Below are positions 17,613 through 29,487 of a stretch of 64,000 bases of DNA, one piece after another (the first letter of the stretch is position 1; every line of letters starts with the position of its first letter). The notes beneath the pieces are model-generated. The model saw only the letters and a list, made by a program, of their open reading frames with translations, did no database searches and was not told the origin of the DNA. Where the stretch lies: contig NC_134398.1 of the NCBI RefSeq assembly GCF_050003625.1, positions 96,433,674-96,497,673 on the forward strand, given 5' to 3'. A program made the translations under genes and the position numbers. This DNA comes from Haematobia irritans. Its lineage: Eukaryota > Arthropoda > Insecta > Diptera > Muscidae.

Positions 17613-17885
17613 ATATTCAATAGGGTGGAATGAATTTTTTTTAATTTTAAGTTTCCGGCCTTCTCAAACATTGATCCATAGTAATGGAAATGTGCATGCA
17701 AAAGCTTCCTAAATCAATATCTTGAGGTAGCGCATTAGGTATGAAGGTTGATGAATAAGAAAAAATAGACTTACAAATAAACATTTTTTTGACATTATAA
17801 TCGAATATTTTACTGAATTTATACATAAAACTACAAGTCCAATGAATTATTATATGAAATTACCATAAAAATAAAAGTTTAATGT

Positions 17886-19723
17886 TCAGTATAAGAAGTC
17901 CGAGTGTCTTATTTTTTGACGGAAATACTGAGATTTGATGTCAAAAACAGGTATTTCTTGCCTGGATTTTATTCTAGTACGAATGAAATCATCTCTAGCA
18001 ACGGGCCCACAAACAGATGCCGAAGCCTCAGTTACAAGTTTAACACACCTTTCGACTGCTTGAGTGTGGCAAGGGTACTTTTCAATATCCAACAATTTAC
18101 CTCCAGATGCAATTTTTGAAGTAATTTCCGAGTCGCTGTATTTCATTGTTACAGGAGGTTCTGTTATCTTCTCCTTCGACCATTCTATCAAATCATAATA
18201 ATTTGTCGCATCTGTTTTAAGTTCTGGCAATTAGAATTCACGTACTTCCTTGCCTTTGGACTCTGTTCTTGCCTTTAAAACTCTCCGAAGAGCCAGCTCT
18301 CGTACATGCTGAACATCATCTTGCAACATAGCAAGCAATAGATTTTCTGGGTGTATGAATAAATCATTTCTTTGAATAGTATTTAAGACAATACTTTTTA
18401 AGTCATCTCGCAAATACAAGCATCTTTTGACCATATTAAAGATGTGAATCGGACCAAACTTACATGAGGATTTTGACTTGATAACAAACCAGTTTGGTGC
18501 GTAAACTTTCATGATAAAAGTGGCTAGTTCTTTCAAATTGTTAGTCGGTTTAGCTGTACCAATATACAACCGAAGAATTCTGTTAGCGCAAGTTTACCAT
18601 CGAGAATCTGCTAGTTTTCCTGGGTCCCTGTAAGCTAAGTTTGGTGGAACTGTACCAGAAGAAATAGCAGAACACATTTAATAAAAGTATATTTGGTCGG
18701 TGCTCAACAAATCAATATTCAAATCCGTCAATTCGGTGGAGATGGGTTCGAATGCTTCTATTTTGAAGTCAAGACAATTATCAAGCTGTTTTCCTAACAT
18801 GCCAGAAAAAGTATTGGGGCCTGTAGTAGTACCGTCGATACTGGAGAACAAATGGCGAAGTGGTAATTCATTTGCATGCAACAAGCACACAAACCATTGC
18901 AAAGGACGCTTCAGATGTTTTTCTAATAAAACAATGACTCCATTTTTCCGACCAGTATTAACTGCAGTACCATCGCATCCAATTGCCGCCAAAGAAAAAC
19001 GGAAGTCATATTTATTTTCAAGAAACTCGAAAATACTTTTCTCAATATCAGCCGCTTTACCCGAACCAATAGAAAGATGACCGATGTATTCAGAATTGGG
19101 TTCTGATATGATTGAGATATGTTCTTCAACTCTAATCTTCCTTTGGGATATATTATCAGCCTTAGTTATAGTCAAAGTTTTGTCCTTACGGCCATCAAAA
19201 TAAATAGCCGTTAAAGGTTCATGTTCTTTTATAGATTGCAATTCTGTACGAACCTTCTGCCGTTCTCTGCGTATTTTGCTTCTGTCTATTACTTTCACTG
19301 AGTCCTCAGTACTGATAAAATTTAAGTCATGTAAAGCAGCATTTGCAATTAATGCTGCAGATCGATCAGAAACACCAGTTCTATCATACGTTGTAGCAAG
19401 ATTTTTCAGCTTATCTCTCATCTGTTGAGTTTTTGGAAGGGATGGTTTAGATACTACTACTTCTGTAGTGCGAAATTCATCATCCTCATCTGATGTTTCA
19501 GCAGAAGAACTGTCAGAGGTCCAAACTATAGCTGGGGCAGATGATGATATACTTGGAATGTTCCTGATTTCACGACGTCCTTTCCACTATTCAACTCTAA
19601 CATCTCGTTTCTTATCCATAAGTAATGTTTGATCACATCACAAAATTTAGGTAACATATTGTCACTGAATTTGGTTGGATCACCAAATAAAGGACACCGC
19701 AAATCTTTACGCGTCTTAGGCAT
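17886..19723 (-). pseudogene. Degenerate transposase of the hAT-like element
   Basis: The reading frames follow one another on the minus strand from an ATG at 19723 (start MPKTRKDLRCPLFGD) through 18678-19421 and 18231-18569 to 17886, broken by frameshifts and stops. Seen motifs are AIYFDGRKDKT and IGCDGTAVNTG, which could hold the first two acidic residues of a DDE-type core, and further on CLLHANELPLRHLF and YPCHTQAVERCVKLVTEA. The last two are shared, as far as I recall, with a group of uncharacterised insect and cnidarian proteins. hAT membership comes mainly from the 8-bp target duplication, so the family call is tentative. Confidence 0.6.
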
Positions 19724-20002
19724 TTTTTTATTAAGTTTGACTTAACCCAGATAGCGCCACTGTTCGTTTAGAAGGACACCTGGCAATGGGAAATATGCGA
19801 GAGAAAAGCACCGTTATATTTACACAAAAGTACTCACTATTATATTTACACCAAAGAAGTCACTATTATCAAATAAAACACTAAGTAGTTTTTTTTTGAT
19901 TATTATTTTTGGTCCGTTTATTAGTTTCAAAATTTTCCCATCTAATTAAGCTATCAGACCTAAGGTTGTTTTCCGCAAATAAAAAGACTTTTTTATTGCA
20001 TT

Positions 20003-20043
20003 GTTCCCAACGTTTCGACAATTTTTGTTGTCTTCTTCAGGGG
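20003..20043 (-). ncRNA. Hammerhead-ribozyme-like motif of the Penelope element
   Basis: On the minus strand the sequence reads CUGAAGA, stem II GACAA-loop-UUGUC, then GAAA and C, the two conserved core strands of a hammerhead in their proper order. A short stem III GUU-GGG-AAC could follow. Penelope-like elements are known to carry minimal hammerheads in their end repeats. The flanking stem I and cleavage site were not resolved, so activity cannot be judged. Confidence 0.55.
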
Positions 20044-20360
20044 AGTTCGTCTATTAAATAAAAACATATTCTAATTTTGTACCTTAACAACACCATAACA
20101 TATTTCCACTTACAATATTATTTTAACTTAAGTTACATTGAATTACAGTATACACGAAACATATAAAACAACATGAGACATAAATTAAAACTAATATCAC
20201 AGCCGGGGCTTCAGTATTGCAACACTGTAAGCAGCACTTATGTTGTCAGTATCTTCTTTTAAGTTCATTGTTCGTCTTATATTTTGTTGTATGCTTAAGC
20301 TTTCAATTGATATTCGTTTTCTCTCTTTTCTCTTTGTCAAGTATTCTGCAGTTATCAAAG

Positions 20361-21157
20361 TCAGCTGTATGCCCAGTGTTCATTGTGTTGTGATAATGCT
20401 GTTCTTTCTTTACGTTTTTCTGTGTCCGTTTTGTGCTCTCCAATTCTTGTCTCCAGTGTTCTCTTCGTAGTTCCAATGTATATGCGATCACATTTCTCTT
20501 TATCACTACCTTTACAGCTGATTTCGTATACCACGTCATGTTGTTGTTCTTTTTGTATTGGTGTTTTAACTTTTGTAAAAACGGCGCTTAATGTATTGTG
20601 TGGCTTGAAAGCATAACATATGTTTTTTGTTGATATTGTTTCTCTCAAATTCGCGTTGTCAATTAATCCAGGGATGCATTTTACACCGTGAAAAATCTGT
20701 TCATTATTTTCATTTTGGTCGTTGTTGTTCTTTATTGTAAAATTATTGTTATCTTTGCTTATTTTCCTTTTGTTTCTTTTATTAAATGTTCAATTATTTC
20801 CCTTGGAAAACTATTGTTATTTAATATCTTATGGATTTCCTTGATATTTTTGTTGTGATAATTTTCGTCACTTAAGGTCAATATTCTATATATTAAGTTT
20901 TTAGCTGTGTTTAATATTTGGGATTTAGGTTGTGTGGCGTTGTAATTCATAATTCTCCCGGTTGATATTTCTTTAGCATACAAGTCGAATTTTATGTTCC
21001 CATCTATGTTATGTAATTTTTTGTCCAAATATGCAATTTTGTTATCGTTTTCTTTTTCAATGGTGAACTGAATTTTCGGATGGTATTGGTTGAAAGTATT
21101 TAATATTGTTTCAGCGTCGTCCTTATGTATTATTGCTAAATTATCATCTACAAACAA
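20361..21157 (-). pseudogene. Penelope RT remnant and GIY-YIG endonuclease
   Basis: The frame from 21157 down begins FVDDNLAIIHKDD, the catalytic VDD motif of the RT palm, so the upstream finger and palm are missing. After about 133 residues the frame breaks. The second frame (20361-20648) holds a K-P-x-N-T-L...VVYEISCKG...RIYIGTTKRTLETRIGEH segment. VVY and YIG with the R at RTLETR fit the GIY-YIG endonuclease that nicks DNA during priming. The frame is intact over this domain but lacks the end of the linker. Confidence 0.85.
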
Positions 21158-21815
21158 CCTTAGGTCTGATAGCTTAATTAGATGGGAAAACTAAGTAGTT
21201 TGTCCTACTTCAAAGCACGAGTTATGTCTGTCCTTATTGATTAAACTTATGAGATAGGTATGTATTTATACACAAATGATCGACATCTTCTTCTGTTCTA
21301 GTGCCTCTTGTTTGGTTGTAGATGAGACGTATTTTCATGTGCTGTTGTGGGTGATCTGGATGTAGTAAATTAGGGGTTGCAAATGTGACGTCATTTAATG
21401 TTGTTCTGCTTTAGCCATTACTGTTGCTATGGGTGATGTAGAATCTACATCTAGTTTATTGATAGTTTTTAAGTAACACCAACATATTTATTCTACTATT
21501 CCAAAACTAAATATGTATTACAGTTTATTAGATAATACTTTATTTGTGTACGAAATAACACTTAGACGAAGTTAAAAACAGTATATCTAGAGGCAAAGTA
21601 TGTAAGGATAACTATTTTATGAGGGTAAGCGTATAAGTAAAAATATTAGTTTTTAGAAACAATTTTTTCGATGCGCCACCTGAAGATAAAGTCGTAAGGC
21701 TTTGATATTTTGCATGAATTAAGCTTTTTTATAGGGTCATCGATTGGCAATACAGGAGATTTAAAAAAATTAAAAAATTTTTTGTTTGCCATTTTCACTC
21801 CACCCTAATATTCAA

Positions 21816-23160
21816 TCCATCAAAACAAATGCTAAAAATATGGAATTTTACTTAAACAAATATGAGTACGACTTTGTGTGTTTATCTGAAACCTTCTGAG
21901 AGTGCGATTGTCTTTCTAAGACCAAACTTCTCAATTTTAATCACGTCAAGAAAACCAGACATGATGGCTTGATGGTGTCGCCATTGGTGTCAGAAAATAC
22001 ATAAAATATGTTAAAATTGATTATGAGACTACCTTTGACATTCTCATTATTATAACTACTAACCTATCTCAAAATTTGGTTATTGTTGCGATATATTTCC
22101 CCCCATCTATTGACAAATAAACTTTTGAACATCAACTTCGTATGCTGAATGCTTTTCTTGAAGAGTTTGAAAACATCTTCATTCTCGGAGATTTGAATGC
22201 AAGAAACATAGTTTGGTGCGACAGAATTACCAACGCTAAAGGAAACCGATTGAAACGTTTGGAGGATTCTCGTTTTGAGTGTCTAAATGTTGGGTCTATC
22301 ACCTTCAAAAGATATTTGACTGAAGTTTCAGGTCCGGTTCTAGATGTGTCCTTTACAAATGCAAGATGATGTTTGGAGGTAGTCATCATTTCCCCATCTC
22401 CCTCGAGTTCAGTGTGGGGAATATTGGTTATGGTGCTTTTCTGTCCAAAAAAATGCTTTTACATTCTTTATCATCACTTGAACTCGAAGCTAATCCGCAA
22501 AATATTGAACAAGCCATTAGGGCTAAAATAAAAGCGGCCACGCACAAACTGAACAGAAAAACGTCTCCAAAATTTTGGTGGAATGCTGCGTTGGAAACTA
22601 CGTACAGGAAATATGTAGCAGCTTTTAAGCGAAGGCTGTAAAAACAGTTCAAAATACATGTGGAATGAAGAGAATAATTTGAGTTATCTTCAATTCCTAA
22701 AAAATCAAGTGCCGGACTAGCGCGAATCGCACATCTTCCATGAACACTCCTCTTTTATCGGTTTTGACTTCGAAGAATTTTGTGAATGTCTAAATAAAAA
22801 GAACAAAAGATCAGCTGGAGGTCATGACGGCATAACTTACGAGATGATCAAGTCTTTAACTACTTTAGCTCAGAGGGCAATCCTCACAGTTATAAATAAC
22901 GCCATTTTGGACAACAGCATACCGGATTCTTAGCGGATTGTTAAGATTATACCTCTTCCCAAACCTGGGAAAGATCTTAAGGAAGTAAAAAACTTTAGAC
23001 CAATATCACTTGTTCAGGTTTTTCTAAATCTAGCCAATCTGATGATAAAGAAACATATTTTGGAATAGACTGAAAAAATTTATTTTCTACCATCGAGAAG
23101 TTTCGCATATAGAAGGCATAATTGCACATCGGTATGCATCAACCAATTCATCATTATCAT
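21816..23160 (+). pseudogene. I-clade LINE ORF2: endonuclease and RT first half
   Basis: It continues the LINE from 17612. Endonuclease motifs are seen in broken frames: YEYDFVCLSETF, then IYFPPSIDKETFE and FILGDLNARNIVW (APE-type catalytic Asp/Asn) and a L-D-V-S-F-T near 22360. RT motifs follow: SAGGHDGITYEMIK and PLPKPGKDLKEVKNFRPISL (fingers). Frameshifts and stops are frequent and copy 1 has one more stop than copies 2 and 3. The LOA element interrupts it at 23161 next to AATTCAT. The equivalents are 38938-40291 and 59756-61109. Confidence 0.8.
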
Positions 23161-23259
23161 TCAACCGTCGAACGGAACGGACGTGTTTTTAATAGCGGAT
23201 AAAATCATCGTAATAAGTACCTACTACGAATTTCAAGTGTGGTGGGATATTAGGCCACC

Positions 23260-24066
23260 ATGCAGAGAAATTCAAAGACATCCACTGGGTTGCTAACTTC
23301 AGGGCCCAGTGGACGGGTATCGACTGGAGTTATAAATTTGGGCAATGACCAAGAGTTAGGCCCAATTAGTCGACCTGTAGACGGGTCGACAGGTGGCGAC
23401 ACTTTGACAAGTTGTACCTTTTCCAAGGTAACGGCATCAAAAGGAGGTAATCCCTCACGAAAGAGATTCAAGGAACGCAGAAATACTTTGTTTATCCTTA
23501 AGAAATTAGGATCAGTCGACCCAAGCACGTTGTCGGCTAAACAAAGCGATTCCTTAAAATGGGCTCAAGGAATTCTTGAGGCTGGAAAAAGGGAACGATT
23601 ACCGGATGAGCTGCCATCCTCCAAAAGGGATCAACGATCGTCTCAGTTGCTAAAGACAGCCTTGTGATGGCTATCATTAATAAAGGAGCATTGGACGGTA
23701 TGGTTCCAAAGCAAAAATGGGGGGAAATTTAGAATCAAGGACGATTTAAGCTAGTCGCATTTGAGTACCAGAGGTCTATAGAATGTTTTAAAGCTGCTCT
23801 GATACTAATTGGTGAAGTTTGGGAAGGAGCTGCTCTTGAGTTAGTCGAGAAGAAAGACATACCGGCTAGACCTAGAGCACATGCGTGGATACCTGCAAAC
23901 CCTCCTGACCCTGAATCTATTTTAAATAGACTGAAACAATGCAATCCAGATCTTCCAACAGCTGATTGGAAGGTTGGCCGTTTGGATGAAGTGGATGGAC
24001 CAAGACGGCATGCAGTTTTTATATTGAACACTCAGCCTTTGCCACATCTAGCAAAGTCTCAGAAAT
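23260..24066 (+). pseudogene. LOA ORF1 (gag-like, DUF4780-type domain)
   Basis: ATG at 23260 opens a 135-residue basic and Ser/Gly-rich N-terminal part (a MQRNSKTSTGLLTSGPSGRV start), then a frame break. After a deletion relative to the second copy (the stretch present at about 36862-36950 is missing), a domain follows: WEGAALELVEKKDIPARPRA, then PTADWKVGRLDEVDGPRRHA. This pattern matches the DUF4780-type domain of insect LINE ORF1 proteins as I recall it. It is probably an RNA-binding particle protein. It is interrupted by one frameshift and one deletion. Confidence 0.75.
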
Positions 24067-24249
24067 AAGCGGATCCTCTTGCGAAGTCGAGGGAGATACC
24101 AAAGATGCAGACTTGGATAGACACCGTATTCAAGAGGAGGTTTCTACTGCCTCAAAACTCTCCAAACTTGAACCTATGGTTATTGCGAGAGTCACCGAGA
24201 TCTCTGAAGGATATTCTTGATGACTCGATCGGAACGGCTGATGTGACGG

Positions 24250-26730
24250 TTGTTGAAAATCTCGATGGTCCTACGGATCCTCCAGATAAATCTTCATCAT
24301 TGTAAGGCTGCATGTGCTGCCTTAAAAGTTCTCCTGATGAAAGGGGACATAGATATAGTTCTTATTCAAGAACCATATGTTCATAGAAACAAAATATGTG
24401 AATTAAGTACTCCGGGGTTCAAACTATTGCAGTATACTTGTAATGATGTAAATCGTTGCCAGTTTAGAAATAGCCAAATGCAAATATTGGGTATCTTCGG
24501 TCTACATGGGACATGGTAGGGAGATGCCTCCATGTGCCGTTAACACCTTAGTTGAGGAGTCATTGAAAACAAAGACAAAACTAATTATGGGATGCGATGC
24601 AAATGCACATCATAGTATATGGGGAAGTGGTGACATTAATACAAGAGGAGAGTCACTCCTAGAGTTTATTTTGCGTACTAATTTGGTAGTTTGCAATAAG
24701 GGAGATGCCCCAACCTTTGTTACTAAAAACAGGCAAGAGGTTTTGGACGTCACCTTGGCCTCGCAAGTACTGAATGAAATGATATCTGATTGGCAGGTTT
24801 TAAGTGAACATAGCTTTTCAGATCATAGCTACATCAGTTTCAAATTTGATGTTCATACCACAGAGACCATATTTCCGCCAAATGTTAGGAAAGCTGACTG
24901 GAATAGGTATAGGGAATCGTTTAATTTGATGATACCGGAAATACCAGAGACAAATATGAGCACTGTGCAAGTTATCGAACACGCAGTGGAGAGGATTCCT
25001 AAGGCCTTCAACATTTCACTGAAAGCTGCAAGCCCTAGAGGGAAGCCAAGGGGGAAAATCGACCATCATGGTGGTCTACGGAGTTAGGTAATATGAGGAA
25101 ATCGTGCAGGAAGCTCTTTAACAAAGCAAAGTCCACCAGATCTTCTGTGGATTGGGACGCTTACAAGAAGAATCTGAGAGGATACAAGCGAGAACTGAGA
25201 AAGGCTCAGCATAACTCTTGGAATGATTACTGCAGCAGCATTGAGAATACGTCCGAGGCTTCCAGACTACGGAAGGTGCTAGCATCCACGAACTCCGCTC
25301 CAGGTTTCATTAAAACATCGGAGGGCAATTGGACAACGTCCAGTGTGGAGACGTTGGAGGTACTTTTGGACACACACTTCCCAGGAAATCAGACGGTTGA
25401 ACCATGTACTGGCGGTGCCACAGTGGCTCAGCGGTCGTTTCCTATCGAGGAAATTGTATCGGAATCTAGAATAAAATGGGCGTTAAATAGCTTTGGATCA
25501 TTCAAATCCCCCGGACCTGATGGAATTACTCCGGCGGAGTTACAAGCGGTTCACCAGCAAACAAGTTTAGACAAAGTTCAGCGTATGGCGTGCTTGTGTA
25601 TCTCAGGTGCATTCAGCAAGACAGGAACAAATTCACTTAATGTCATACTGCATCTATTGCCTTTAGACATTTTGGCCAAACAGTCAGCTGCAACAACGGT
25701 TGCGCGAGCTATCGCTGTGGTCGGAAAAAAGTTACGGTCACAGTTCGGTCCTCAAAATAATGCCAGATGTGCCTAACGTAGTGGATTACACTTTGGCGAG
25801 ACCACTTTTCAACAATAAGTTTGAGACTCTAATTCCCAACAGTGAGGCGTGGTGAACACAGGCCCCGGGGAATAAAAGATATATAGATTTCTACACTGAT
25901 GGCTCCAAATTGGATGGCCAAGTGGGTTTCGGAGTATATTCTAAAGATCTGGAACTTCGAATTGCGAAAAGATTACCTGATCACTGTAGTGTTTTTCAGG
26001 CTGAAATATTAGCAATAAGAGAAGTGGTGAATTGGCTGAGAAGTAATGCTCCAAGCAATATTGGCATATATACTCAGACAGTCAACCTGCAATAAAATCC
26101 TTGGACTCTGTGTTCCTCAACTCGAAAACGGCCATCGACTGCCGCAAATCTCTCAATGAGATGGCTGAGCAGCACAATATTCAACTAATGTAGGTGCTTG
26201 GCCATAGGAACATACCGGGGAACATCGAAGCAGATGAGCTAGCAAGGCTAGGAACTACCTTACATATTCCAGGGGAACTAGAATCTGTTGGTATGCCTCT
26301 GGCTACCTGCAAGCTCTTACTGCGTGAGAAGGCTGTTATGATGGCAAATGTTCGATGGGAGAATTGCAAGGGTTGTAACGACACCAAGCAAATACGGCCC
26401 CATTTAAACCTAAACCGCACACTAGATATGCTAGTGTTCTCGAGGCGCCAGATATCGCTCCTGATATCTGCTATAACGGGTCGCTGTCTGATAGGCGATT
26501 TTGCAAAAACTATTGGTGCGAAGTATAATGACTATTGTATGAGCTGTCATGATGCGGAGGAAAAGGAATCAATAAAATACCTCTTGTGTGAGTGTCCCGC
26601 ATTTTGTGTAAGGCGTAAGCAAATTTTAGGGGCATATAGCTTCAGATTACTGGCGGACCTGGAAAACGTTAACTTAAGCAGTCTGCTAATGTTTTTGGGA
26701 CAATCTGGTTGGTTCAACAGAAGAAAATAA
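24250..26730 (+). pseudogene. LOA ORF2 with the RT core deleted
   Basis: The endonuclease begins LRILQINLHHCKAACAAL and IDIVLIQEPYV. An internal deletion follows DVNRCQF, then MGCDANAHHSIWGS and HSFSDHSYISF complete the endonuclease in a second frame (24506-25084). The RT frame (25093-25773) shows FGSFKSPGPDGITPAELQ (motif 1) joined directly to the thumb (TSLDKVQRMACLCISGAF), so the YADD palm is missing. RNase H follows (FYTDGSKLDG, then FQAEILAIREVV), a marker of the LOA clade, and a CCHC-like C terminus (CMSCHDAEEKESIKYLLCEC) ends at 26727. It cannot reverse-transcribe by itself. Confidence 0.85.
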
Positions 26731-26866
26731 TCGAGAAGGTTCAGCGGTTAAAACTAGAAGTGCCCATATGTAATAGGTACTTTTAGTTAATGTGGTATCA
26801 CAATGGGCTGAATAGTCTAAGTGAGCCTTAATCTTAATCGGGCTGCCACTTTAACCTAACCTAACG

Positions 26867-27498
26867 AATTCATACATAACTGTGCGGTCATAAAAAAGAG
26901 AGGGTTTAAAGTTGTTATAATGTCCTTAGACATTGGGAATGCATATAACTGCGTAAGGATAGATATACTAGAAGAAGAGGAAGTGATGGTAACAAATGGC
27001 CTCCCACAGGGAAGCTGTCTGTCCCCCTTCCTCTTCAATATTTACACGAAAAACCTACATCAAGTTGAGGATGATAATACGATGATATTTTAATATGCCG
27101 ATGACTTTATAATTGCTACTTTCCATAAAAACTTTGATACTGCCAGAATTATTCTGAAGGATAAGGTAATCTGAGATCTGTCGTTCAAGAAATTTATCTT
27201 TCAATCCAAGGAAATCAAATACGATGTATGTGGCCAAAAGAGGAAAGAAACGCATAGATTTGGATATTGATGGTGAATCAATAAAGCAGACGGGAGAGAT
27301 CACTTTCTTTGGAAGAGTTCTCTCTAATTCCCTCTCACTTAGAGATCACTACAATAAGATTATGAAATCAATGGAACCCCGACTCAACTTGTTTAAGTAC
27401 CTCACTTCAGTCACAGGTGGGCTAAGTCCCAACGTCGCACTCAACCCATACAAAAGTCTAGTCAGCTCAAAATTAGAGTATGCACGTTCTACAGGTGG
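26867..27498 (+). pseudogene. I-clade LINE ORF2: RT palm and thumb
   Basis: Continuation of the LINE from 23160. Visible motifs: SLDIGNAYNCV, NGLPQGSCLSPFLFNIY (template-grip motif) and YADDFIIAT with a stop just before it. Then comes a frame carrying ISLDIDGES-like thumb residues (MYVAKRGKKRIDLDIDGES and a LEYARSTGG end). The D element interrupts it at 27503. Duplicate: 43998-44629. Confidence 0.8.
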
Positions 27499-27502
27499 AA
27501 TT

Positions 27503-27927
27503 ACATAACATGCGATCATGCGTGCGTACGTTGTATTCGAATGCGTTGACGAATACGACTCTTCAATTGAGTTAAACAGTATGCGTCGGAATACCAATGA
27601 ATTTGCTGATTACATTCCTTGCCTCTGCGCTTTTTGTTATGTTTTTGTATTCCACACACTTTTTAAAGTATAGAACTTTATGTATTTTAAATTCAATCAA
27701 TAATTTCTCGTCAATATTTTAAATTGTTTTTCGTTTCTTGATTTGTTTACATGTTGTTTAATGTTGTCAACGCACCCGACGCATTGAAAAGTTAAAAGTT
27801 CGTCAACTTTATGCGTCATATGCATACGTTACTTTTGTCGTGTAACTCAAACAATTGTAGTTATAACATTTTAACTTTTTTTTTGACAAAAGCATATAAC
27901 GTACGCACGCATGACCGCATGGTATGT
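27503..27927. repeat. D-family short inverted-repeat element
   Basis: A 425-bp element with TIRs of about 34 bp and three mismatches (ACATAACATGCGATCATGCG on the left). It is flanked by AATT at 27499-27502 and 27928-27931 and lies inside the LINE RT region. The TIRs and interior are rich in gcgt/acgc. No protein is encoded. The copy in the second tandem unit is 44634-45058. Confidence 0.8.
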
Positions 27928-27931
27928 AATT

Positions 27932-28812
27932 CAACCTTACGACTTCTCATTGTCCTGATTATATCAACAAACGCATATCTTCTTTCCAAAACAATTTTCT
28001 TCGGAGATGCTTGGGATTACCAAAAACTACACCTGTCAATAACATGTATGCTCTCGCAAATGAGTTGCCCATGGACCAGAGGGGCATTTATCTTACAGCT
28101 AAGGAGATTGTCAATATTAAACATTTTAATCCTATAAGTAAATCCAGCATACAACTATGTGTACTATAAGTTTAAACTCCTTTTTGATCGACTAGAATGT
28201 GGAAAGAAATATGAAACATCAAAACTTTTTGTACGACCAAACGTCATCAAGGGCAAAAAAGGAATATCTAATGAACAAATTAAACAAACGTATTATAATG
28301 AATGTCATGAATATAACGGGACGGTTATACAATCATAGCTACCTAGCCTCAGTGACTACTGAATTTGCTGGTTGTGGCGTTCTGATAGTATCCCGGGATC
28401 ATAATTTCCTTTTACGGATTGACGCACCCATGTCAGGTACCTTCGGCGAGCTGTAGGCCTTGAATAAAGCTGTGGATATCGCATGTGAGGATGAATACAG
28501 AAAGTGTGCAGTTTTCACCGATAGCCTTGCAGCGTGCAAAGTTTTATTTAATGGTGGAAATAACACTACATAGCTTCTGAAATACTTTTGAAGATAGACA
28601 GGTCAGATATTGATTCATTTCACATTATTTGGACACCTGGCCATAATGGCATTTCTTTCAATGAAAAAGTCGACCAACTCGCAAAATATGCTGCTGAAAT
28701 CGGAGCACCCTTGAATGTTATGCTTTCAACCGATGAAATAATGAATAAATTGAAGCAACAACTTAGAGTTGCTTGGAATGAGCGATACAACTACGAATCT
28801 AGGCTACCTATT
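27932..28812 (+). pseudogene. I-clade LINE ORF2: C-terminal part with RNase H
   Basis: Two frames show the RNase H domain: TEFAGCGVLIVSRDHNF, FTDSLAACKVLF (Asp) and IIWTPGHNGISFNEKVDQLA (His/Asp region), as found in I-clade elements. It ends near an LPIST segment, where the second LOA copy begins. Stops interrupt it at about 28456 and 28573. Duplicate: 45063-45943. Confidence 0.8.
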
Positions 28813-29139
28813 TCAACCGTTGAACTGAACGGACGTGTTTTCTAATAGCGGAGTATTTCATCGTAATAAGTACTTATTTCGAATTTCACGTGTGGTGGAA
28901 ATAATAAGCCACCATGCAACGAAATTCAAAGTCATCCACTGGGTTGCTATCTTCAGGGCCCAGTGGACGGGTAATGACTGAAGTTATAAATTTGGGCAGC
29001 GACCAAGAGTCAGGTCCAATTAGTCGACCTGTAGACGGGTCGACTGGCGGTGACACTTTGGCAAGTCGAGCCTTTTCTAAGGTGACGACATCAAAAGGAG
29101 GCAATCCCTCTCGAAAGAGATTCCAGGAACGAAGAAATG

Positions 29140-29320
29140 TATAAGATATGCCTTCTACATTGAAACACACTTGATGACAGTTGCGTAGAGACTAATCTAA
29201 CGATTATATTTATTTGATAACTAGAGTGATAAATTACAATAAGATATAAACATTTGCAATGGTTATCGATAATTTATCGCTAGTGATGATCATTATAAAT
29301 CATAAGGTGTATTCACTACA
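29140..29320 (-). repeat. 3' LTR of the 412-like element
   Basis: 181 bp. On the minus strand it reads TGTAGTGAATACACC... to ...CATATCTTATA. The polypurine tract AAAAACGGAGG precedes it in element sense (plus-strand 29321-29331). It contains TTATCGATAA-type AT-rich palindromes. Duplicate: 46271-46451. Confidence 0.9.
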
Positions 29321-29487
29321 CCTCCGTTTTTCTAGAAAAGGTAAGAATTAAACGAGGGGTACCAAACTCGTTTAATTCTTGCCTTGTATAACTTAAATTA
29401 CTACTCAAAATTATATGACTTATATAACAATTATATATCTAAGTCTCTCATCTTCTCCTTCTTACTAAAAAAGATTTATCTTTCATA

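Larger units (their letters stand above)
19892..21189 (-). mobile_element. 5'-truncated Penelope-like retroelement
   Basis: The 12-bp target duplication ACTAAGTAGTTT lies at 19880-19891 and 21190-21201, with the element between. On the minus strand it encodes the end of an RT and a GIY-YIG endonuclease, and a hammerhead-like motif lies downstream. A 38-bp inverted repeat (19933-19970 and 21153-21190) joins its two ends, the kind of inverted end fragment common in these elements. It is inserted in the hAT-like transposon. Confidence 0.85.
17621..21807 (-). mobile_element. hAT-like DNA transposon with 8-bp target duplication
   Basis: The ends are TAGGGTGGAATGAA on the left and the complement of TAGGGTGGAGTGAA on the right, with ATATTCAA duplicated at 17613-17620 and 21808-21815. 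An 8-bp duplication and a short TIR fit hAT. The body encodes a degenerate transposase on the minus strand (17886-19723), and a Penelope element with its own 12-bp duplication interrupts it. Its right 509 bp (21299-21807) lie in the tandemly repeated segment and recur at 38364-38929 and 59182-59747. Confidence 0.75.
23161..26866 (+). mobile_element. LOA-clade LINE, internally deleted
   Basis: It starts tcaaccgtcgaacggaacgg (shared with the second copy at 28813) and ends at the 3' tail ctttaacctaacctaacg typical of LOA-type elements. AATTCAT follows at 26867 and precedes at 23145, a probable target duplication. ORF1 and ORF2 are both damaged (below). The element sits inside the I-clade LINE, which resumes at 26867. 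Copies in the tandem units are 40292-43997 and 61110-64000. Confidence 0.85.

Noticed and set aside
20240..20616. Plus-strand ORFs of 76-77 codons within the Penelope element
   Set aside because: The minus strand carries the GIY-YIG domain in the same interval; these are its shadows.
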